Of a stretch of DNA of 64,000 bases, positions 57,734 to 64,000 are shown piece by piece. The notes beneath the pieces were generated by a model, which was given only the letters and a program-made list of their open reading frames with translations, searched no databases and was not told the DNA's origin. A program made the position numbers and the translations under genes. The stretch's first letter is position 1. Each line of letters starts with the position of its first letter. Origin of the DNA: Krasilnikovozyma curviuscula (lineage: Eukaryota; Basidiomycota; Tremellomycetes; Cystofilobasidiales; Mrakiaceae); assembly GCA_014825775.1 (NCBI GenBank), contig MVAQ01000022.1:107924-171923 (forward strand). The letters run 5' to 3'.

Positions 57734-58040
57734 ATCTAATCGAGTGATATCAGCAATGGAGACGCCTGTTACCCGCAAAAAATGCCCATCCAAATCAGCT
57801 AAAACAGACAAGCCTCATCAATGGTTGAGTAATGTGAGACGTGCATTTTCGTGGTATTCAACAACAAATTTGATTTTCAAAAATGCAGTCAGATGGTGAA
57901 AAATGCAACCCCCTCTGGTTGGATTCTAGACTCCAACGGCAACAGTTTCTTCCACTGCTCTTGTCATTTTCCAGCACGCCTGCCAATCTGATCCAGGTTT
58001 CTCATCAGCAGCAAGATCTTAATAAAAGCGTAGCGTCAGC
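57734..58040. other. Divergent promoter, TRK1 / KIN17
   Basis: 307-bp intergenic region between two divergent start codons. In the minus direction TTGCAG-like and TTTTAG strings near 57800 could end a 5' UTR intron of TRK1. No gene seen. Confidence 0.45.
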
Positions 58041-59308
58041 ATGCCCAAAGCAGCAGCAGGAACACCGTATGTCCCATTTCTCTGCCTGCTTACCCTATCA
58101 ATCCATTACAGGAACTTTGACTGAATTCTCTCTGTATTTGTTTGGCTTTGACAGAAAGGCAATTGCCAATGCTATGAAGGCTAAGGGTCTGGGAAAGCTC
58201 AAGTGGTACTGTCAGGCATGTCAGAAGCAGTGTAGGGACGACAATGGGTTCAAGTGTCACATTGCAACTGAAGGAGTGAGTCTCTCCCTAGATCCGTCCT
58301 GCGCAATCTTCCTATCAGAAGCACTCTGACCATTTCCTTCTTGCTTTCCCGTTTGCAGCACTTGAGACAAATGCTTACTCTCGGTGAGAGTGCGGGTAAG
58401 CATTTAGACCAGTTCTCTTCAGAGTTTCAGTCTGAATTCATTCAGCTTCTCAGCAGAAGGTCAGTTAAAACCTCCTCATTTTTGCTCTCTCCCAACTCTA
58501 GTTTCACTCCAATACTTATTCTTGCCTTCGGTAATGACTAGGTGGAACACAAAACGAGTACGGGCCAACGACGTTTATCAGGAGTACATCCAAGACAAGA
58601 GCCATTTGCACATGAACGCGACCAGATGGGTGTCGTTGTCGGAGTTTGTGAAGCACCTGGGTAGAGAAGGTATCGTTCGTGTTGATGAGACCGAGAAGGG
58701 ATTCTACATCAGTTGGGTTGACAACTCACCTGCAGCTTTAGCTCGACAGGTTAGTTTTCGCACTCTCCCGGCCACACTCGCAATTTCCCCATATTAACAT
58801 TTAGTCGTTTTGAACTTTCTGTTTACAGGAGGCTGTCATGAAGAAAGAACGTTCAGAGATGGACGACGAACAGCGCCAGCGTAAACTCCTCGCCGCCCAG
58901 ATTGAACGGGCCAAAGCTTCAGAAACATCCATCGAAGCCCCACCGCCGTCAGCGTCAATCCTCACTCGAGAAGAAGGCTCCGCACCAATCAAGCTGTCGT
59001 TTGGGATGAAGAAACCCTCACCGCCTGCTGAAGACGGACCCGCATCCTCCTCTTCCGCTCCAGCAATCCCATCATCTGTTGCTCCAGCCGTTGGCGGAGG
59101 GTTCAAGATGCAGGTCAACCCGTTGAAACGTCCTGCTGTTGGAAACGTCTTCAAAATGGCCTCCAAGTCATCCTCCGCCCCCTCGTCTGCTCCTGGAGGA
59201 AGCAGTAGTGGAAAGACGATGAGTGCGGCTGAGAGACTGATCTTTGAGGAGGAGGAGAGGAAGAAACGCATAGGTGGTGGGAATCCATTGAAAAGGGTCA
59301 AACTCTGA
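58041..59308 (+). CDS. KIN17: KIN17 DNA/RNA-binding zinc-finger protein
   Basis: Conserved nuclear protein linked to DNA replication/repair and RNA processing (yeast Rts2). The ATG at 58041 gives MPKAAAGTPKAIANAMKAKG, then LGKLKWYCQACQKQCRDDNG with FKCHIATEG: a C2H2-type finger near residues 28-50. The KIN17 winged-helix core follows: HLRQMLTLGESAGKHLDQFS, FQSEFIQLLSRRWNTKRVRA, NDVYQEYIQDKSHLHMNATR, WVSLSEFVKHLGREGIVRVD and GFYISWVDNSPAALARQEA. A charged helix (KKERSEMDDEQRQRKLLAAQ) and a Ser/Pro/Ala-rich tail with KRPAVGNVFKMASKSS and NPLKRVKL end the protein. Introns near 58066-58157, 58276-58359, 58462-58540 and 58750-58828. The C-terminal SH3-like region of metazoan KIN17 is absent, as in many fungi. 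Confidence 0.93.
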
Positions 59309-59358
59309 GAAGGCATAGCGTGGCGATTGGTGGTGCTGTTGAGGTTTTCTCGGGCCTT

Positions 59359-59360
<2 letters not shown>

Positions 59361-59397
<37 letters not shown>
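59361..59397. repeat. (TC)18 dinucleotide microsatellite
   Basis: A pure TC run of 37 bases starting 53 bp after the KIN17 stop codon, so within its 3' UTR or just beyond. Confidence 0.98.
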
Positions 59398-59400
<3 letters not shown>

Positions 59401-60720
59401 GTTCACTGTTGTACACTCTCTTTCTATGTTTGTATTCATTGGATTGTGTTGGCATCTGATGCTTGCTGTGTCTCAGAGTAAGCTCCGCGATTGCTCTCAA
59501 GCTGCGACAGGGGATCAATGCTTTCATGTCTGCGCTTGGCCGTGCCCCTTTCTCACGCGGTTCTCAGCTGAACTTTGATCAAGTCCCAGTTGATCGGAGA
59601 ATCTCTTCGGATGGATTGAGGACCGTGCTTTCGTCTGATATAAGCTAGTTCGGTTTGTTCGTCTCTAGCCTTGACCCTCAAGACTCCTCCTATTTACTTT
59701 GTATTTCCTTTTGGTGAACTCCCACACTCCTTCTATTACTAAATTGTTTCTTGCAAGTCTTCAAGTCTACTGCTGTCTCCAAACACGGTGAGGCGGACTG
59801 GCTGATCAAAACACCTTTTCGTACCTTCGCAGAGTCATGTCCCCATGCTCTTTCCCTCTCTTTTCGCTTGTCCTCCTCACATTCATACTTCTATCCAGTG
59901 CCACTGGAACAGGCTTAAGGAAACGTCTGATAAGACCAAGAGCTTCGCCTTCAGCGTACGTCAGGAAACGATTAAGACTTGCATCACTCACTACTCCAGC
60001 AAATTCACCTACACATCGTTTTTATGCAGCATATGCGCTCTACCAATCTGCCCAGCAGATAATTCACAGGATCTACCTCTGTTAGGGAAACCTGTGATCT
60101 CATTTGCGTCACGAACTTTCACATGTCGGTGAGCGCTCTGGTTTGTTGGGGACATCTCCATTACTTGCGCAGTGGTTGATAACCGCTTCTTTATCTAACT
60201 TAGCTACGAAAACCAATATGAATGTGTTTACAATCTTAAAAGCATGAATCTAGTGTTTGACTCTGCGGCTGACGGTAGTTGTCCGCTGTTCGGTGCTGAT
60301 TGCGATGACTACGTTGAGCAGCTGTCGACGGACGATCCACTCCGGTCGTTGCACGAATTATGGGACCAACAATTTAATACTACCTCTCATAAGTTCTCAT
60401 TATATTGTAAACATGTAGCAGCAGTGGAGGACGTGGGATTCGAGGGAGCGGCGCTGGTTTCTTGCAAGTTTTAACTTGTCGATTTTTTGTCTGCTCAAAC
60501 CGTTCTGTGAAGAAATCTTCAACTTACTCAACACTTCCTGTTCGAGATCTGTATTCATAAGATGGAAAAAGACGAGTTTTGTGTTCTTTTTTCCGTTTTG
60601 GGTCGAGCGTCTGGTGTCCGTCAGCCACCTCGATCTGGTTTCCTCTTTCCCCTTTCGACGGCGACCACCCAAACGAGTAATTCTTCTTCCACCTTCACAA
60701 ATCAAAACAAAGAGCAAGCG
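59398..60720. other. Large intergenic region upstream of the MADS-box gene
   Basis: About 1.3 kb with no conserved gene. Short ATG-started frames occur: 59837-60085 (+, 82 codons, hydrophobic N-terminus MSPCSFPLFSLVLLTFILLS) and 60244-60474 (+, 76 codons, MNLVFDSAADG). Neither has family resemblance or clear codon bias. In-frame extension of the MADS gene to an ATG at 60562 is also possible. The most likely content is the long promoter and 5' leader of the regulator gene. Confidence 0.45.
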
Positions 60721-62125
60721 ATGAACCAGAACACGAACCTCCCTCTCGATCCTTCCCTCAATAGTGACTTGCACAATGATGGCCTGAAGAGGAAACGTGG
60801 ATCCAACGACCAAGGTTCGTTTTTCCCATCTAGCCATCCCACGAGTGGATCTCTGGATTTCTCTTGCTGAAGCTGATGCTAGCTTGCTGTGTTTCCTCCC
60901 CGGAATCCCATCGGTATGGATGGTTGAATTGCAGGTGAGAATACTGTCGAGGAGTCCATTCAGTTCACGGAGGAGGGAGGAGAAGGTGACGAGGGAGATT
61001 CGGACGAGGAGGACGGTACGTGCAGATCTTTTCTCGAGATTCGACCGGGTACGATACTCAGCCTTTGGATAATTAACTTACCTCAACATATCTTCTGTTG
61101 TTACACTGTCCTTTTCTTCGTGGAATACCAACCTTGCCCATCATGTGGGTTTCCCACCTTGATTATCCCAATATCCCTCTGTGGGTGTTCACTCTCACTA
61201 CCACAATGCAATCTATAACTTTAAAACCGGCCTTCCAACCTTGTCTCCCAACATATTTTGTTCATCAACAGGTCCAAAGAAGAAGAAGGGAGGCGCTGCT
61301 GGAGGTGACGCTAGTAACGGACGTCGAAAGATCCAGATTGAGTTCATCGAAGACAAATCCCGAAGACACATTACCTTCTCCAAACGTAAAGCTGGTATCA
61401 TGAAGAAAGTGAGCTTCAGAATGCTTTCTCGAAATTGTTGCTGCATCATTCGCTAACGGACTGCTTGTATCATTCGAAAGGCTTACGAACTGTCGACGTT
61501 GACCGGGACTCAGGTCCTGCTGTTGGTCGTTAGTGAGACTGGCCTCGTCTACACATTCACTACTTCGAAGTTGCAAGCTCTCGTCACCAAGCCCGAGGGG
61601 AAAAATCTGATACAGGTGAGCAATCAAGCATCGCCCTTGATCGCTTTTCACCTTTGCTGATTGAGAGACATTTTCCCCTTTTTACAGGCTTGTCTTCAGC
61701 AACCCAACCCACCCGATGCAAACGGTTCATCTGGCTCCCGTCCATCTTCTATGACAACCACAGGCTCCCGATCAGCCAAACAATCCAATGCCGCCGACGC
61801 TCCACTCCGACACTCAGGCAACCTGACGCCTAAAACAAACAAGAAACGTAAAGTTACAAACCCCAATGCTGATACCGGAAACATCCACCTCGATGAACAA
61901 CAGCAACACCAGCAGCAACAACAACAGCAACAACTTCAGCACCTCCATCAGCAGCAACAGCAACAACTTCACCATCCAAGCCAGCTCCATGAAGATGCGG
62001 ATGGACACCACGAGCTCGGACACCCAGACGAACATGTTCTGCCTGACGACTTTGGATTGGGTGGGTACGACTACCATGGACCGTTGGACTCAGCGTACCC
62101 TGCTGGTGGGTCCAGAGGTTGGTGA
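60721..62125 (+). CDS. MCM1: MADS-box transcription factor, Mcm1/SRF type
   Basis: Sequence-specific regulator of the SRF/Mcm1 class, which in fungi controls cell-cycle and mating genes together with partner proteins. Exon 1 from ATG 60721 codes MNQNTNLPLDPSLNSDLHND and a basic KRKRG; exon 2 is acidic (TEEGGEGDEGDSDEEDG). Exon 3 holds GRRKIQIEFIEDKSRRHITF and SKRKAGIMKK, and exon 4 AYELSTLTGTQVLLLVVSET with GLVYTFTTSKLQALVT: a complete SRF-type MADS and SAM domain. The last exon is Ser/Pro-rich, then carries a Gln/His tract (about 61894-61985) and an acidic Gly/Tyr-rich end (DDFGLGGYDYHGP). Intron sites near 60815-60932, 61017-61271, 61410-61480 and 61616-61687. The ATG at 60562 would add 53 residues in the same frame. 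Confidence 0.9.
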
Positions 62126-62545
62126 CGATTGGAAGCTGAAAGACGGATTGATTAGATGATACACGGCTTGAAGATACCTGGTATTGACTACCCCTACCCA
62201 TCCGAGCAGGACTTCATTTTTATATGTAGTATCTTGTATTGTATTATCTATTGGTGAAATTTAGTCGCAGCGTAGTTGCGCTCCGAGGAATCTGTAACTC
62301 TGAAGCCTGCACCTTTCTTCTGCTTGTAAACTAGGTTGATAAACACAACTGGTTTCCTCTTGACAACAAGTATGCCCTTCTTTTTTTCAAAGAGGACACG
62401 CCACTTTTCTGGAAGTGCGACGACAAACGTCATCAAACTGATCATCACTGCCTGGAACCCAGACCCGCCCATAGAAGGAACTTTACTCCAGAGGTTCGAT
62501 GCAGAGATGTCATTTTCGACTCTAACCACGTCTCCCTCTAATAAA
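62126..62545. other. Intergenic between MCM1-like and GRAM-VASt genes
   Basis: 3' UTR of the MADS gene and promoter of the next gene. Both strands hold short open frames here (for example 62248-62529 minus), which overlap each other and lack support. Confidence 0.45.
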
Positions 62546-64000
62546 ATGTCTGGTCTCCTGAAGAACCTGCGGGATCGAGCTCAGACACTGAGTGAGGGTG
62601 GGCGAGGGAACCCCGAAGAAGACGAGGAGGACGCTTTGTTCAAAACCCTGAGCCCTGCTCCAACCTCAGTCTCGTTACCAGCTCCAGATTCAGCAGCAGA
62701 TTCTATCCACTATGGATCAGGAAGCACCATGAAGAGATCCCCCTCTGAAACGCTGACGGTACCAGGGCCAGAGACGTACTCCCTTACGACATCGATGTCG
62801 AATGATTCTTTTGAAGGAGGGAGACCACGAGGGAGCTCGGATGCCAGCTCAACATTCACCACAACCACCCTGGGCAAGAGACACAAGGAATGGAGAAGTC
62901 ATTTTGGGATTGACGACCCAGAGGAAGAACTTCTCGATGGTAAGTCTACCGTCCATCTAGCTCCTTGGCCAAGCCGCTCTTTAGCCTTTTCTAATTTGTT
63001 TCTGTTATTAATTGTCGTCAGATCATGTTTGTGCTTTGGCGAGAGATATCCTTATCTCAGGCCGCCTGTACGTCTCCAAGAGCTGTAAGAAATGCTCTCC
63101 CCGCGACCTTCTTGCCACGTTCCCCTGAGCTTGGTTCTGACTTTCGTTTTTCTGTGGATAATTATAGATATCGGCTTTTGGAGTAACATCATTGGGTTTA
63201 AGACGAAGGTACTTATGCCTTTCAAGGGGATTATTGAGATTCGAGCCGCGCTCACCGCCAAAGTGATTCCGAATGCGATCTCCATCTTGATGGATGATCA
63301 AACGAAGGTGAGTATGCTGATTACTCCAATAGTGTGTAACTAATCAAGAAGGTAACCTTACATGTCTCTCCTAGCATACTATCTGCTCACTCACCTCCCG
63401 AGACGCAACTCTTTCGTACATCATCTCGCTATGGACCTCAGCATCTCCGGACATTGCTCATGCATTTCTCAAGCGTCAAGAGGAGGAGAGTAGAACTGTC
63501 GAAGACGATGCGGCTGAGGAGGACGGCGAAGCTGAGACGGAGCCTGCTGCTGCAACGGCTGGAGGAAGTAATAAGACGCATGCTACTACCAAAGGTGAGA
63601 GCAGTCCAATCATACTTCTAATTCCTCTAGGAGCTTAAAAATCTGTCCATCTGGTCTTTAGGTGTCGCTCAGCCATTTAAAAACAAAGCACTGGACGTCC
63701 GCTTCCCGACAAGTCCCGACAAGGTATTCGACCTCATGTGGAAGAACGATGAATTCATACAAGACCTATGGAAGGAACTCAAGTTCACTGATATCCGGTT
63801 AGACAAGTGGTCTGGCGAGAAGGACTCAAAGAGGAGTTACTCGTATATCAAGCCGCTTAGTGCGTCGGTTGGTCCAAAGGAAGTCAAGTGTTTCTTTGAG
63901 GACGAGATATCAGCACAGGATCCGGAAAAGTGCTACGAGATTGTTACCATCACCAAAACGCCTGGTGTGCCCTCGGGCGACAAGTGAGTCGCTCTTTGCC
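62546..64000 (+). CDS. GRAM-VASt (Lam/Aster-like) sterol-transfer protein, 5' part
   Basis: Membrane-anchored lipid transfer protein of the Lam/Ysp/Aster class that moves sterol at ER-plasma membrane or ER-mitochondrion contacts. The ATG at 62546 gives MSGLLKNLRDRAQTLSEGGR and a disordered Ser/Pro-rich N-terminus, then LGKRHKEWRSHFGIDDPEEE. The GRAM domain, split by two introns, reads DHVCALARDILISGRLYVSK, SYIGFWSNIIGFKTKVLMPF, KGIIEIRAALTAKVIPNAIS and ILMDDQTK. After HTICSLTSRDATLSYIISLW an acidic linker leads to the VASt domain: NKALDVRFPTSPDKVFDLMW, KNDEFIQDLWKELKFTDIRL and PKEVKCFFEDEISAQDPEKC. The last exon visible ends at about 63984 before a GTGAGT donor; the rest, including the expected transmembrane anchor, lies beyond the window. 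In-frame ATG at 62372 would lengthen the N-terminus. Confidence 0.88.

Noticed and set aside
59361..59397. TC microsatellite considered as a structural or promoter element
   Set aside because: Simple repeats of this type are common in 3' regions and there is no associated structure visible.
62248..62529. Minus-strand frame of 93 codons upstream of the GRAM-VASt gene
   Set aside because: It mirrors a plus-strand frame of the same segment, has no family resemblance and no splice partners, and lies in the promoter region.
1..64000. Search for tRNA genes, CRISPR arrays, transposons, viral remnants and toxin genes
   Set aside because: No B-box plus cloverleaf candidate, no regular direct repeats with spacers, no transposase or reverse transcriptase and no toxin-like frame were seen by eye.

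Overview
The window is nuclear DNA of a basidiomycete yeast. Genes lie close together on both strands and are split by many short introns, mostly about 45-70 nt, with GT(A/G)AGT-type donors and (C/T)AG acceptors. A CAP59-family mannosyltransferase, a Cuf1-type copper-fist regulator with several cysteine clusters and the overall gene style point to Tremellomycetes (Cryptococcus/Kwoniella-like). That placement is inference; no species can be named from sequence alone. I found no tRNA, rRNA, CRISPR array, transposon or viral sequence.

Left part (1-23,000): the 3' end of the SET1 H3K4 methyltransferase gene; a type II membrane protein resembling DUF6625 glycosyltransferase-like proteins; VPS45 (SM protein); a TAG1-like vacuolar membrane protein; an F-box-like protein; mitochondrial ferredoxin (YAH1) divergent from URM1; a CAP59-family mannosyltransferase; VPS26 (retromer); ERG1 (squalene epoxidase); a DUF952 protein divergent from a small coiled-coil protein.

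Middle part (23,000-43,600): the copper regulator CUF1; IMP1 (mitochondrial inner-membrane peptidase) divergent from an ankyrin-repeat protein; a tandem pair of 14-TM MFS transporters that share every visible intron position and an 80-bp patch of near identity; an arrestin-fold protein with a PPxY-type motif; a large SH3/proline-rich BBC1-like actin-patch protein; and RRG7.

Right part (43,600-64,000): a WD40 protein; CTP synthase (URA7); an ACT-domain protein; a secreted protein resembling lytic polysaccharide monooxygenases; hexokinase; TRK1 potassium transporter; KIN17; an MCM1-type MADS-box factor; and the 5' part of a GRAM-VASt (Lam/Aster-like) sterol-transfer protein cut by the window end.

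The region is ordinary housekeeping euchromatin with no biosynthetic cluster. Functional themes recur: endosome/vacuole traffic (VPS45, VPS26, TAG1-like, arrestin), sterol metabolism and transport (ERG1, GRAM-VASt), metal and sulfur handling (YAH1, URM1, CUF1, the putative copper oxygenase). The most noteworthy observations are the probable gene-conversion patch in the MFS pair, a 12-nt in-frame microexon in the oxygenase-like gene, a 23-nt microexon in the ATP-loop region of CTP synthase, and a 52-bp divergent promoter. Splice junctions were placed by hand from consensus sites, reading frame and protein-family fit; no transcript data were available.
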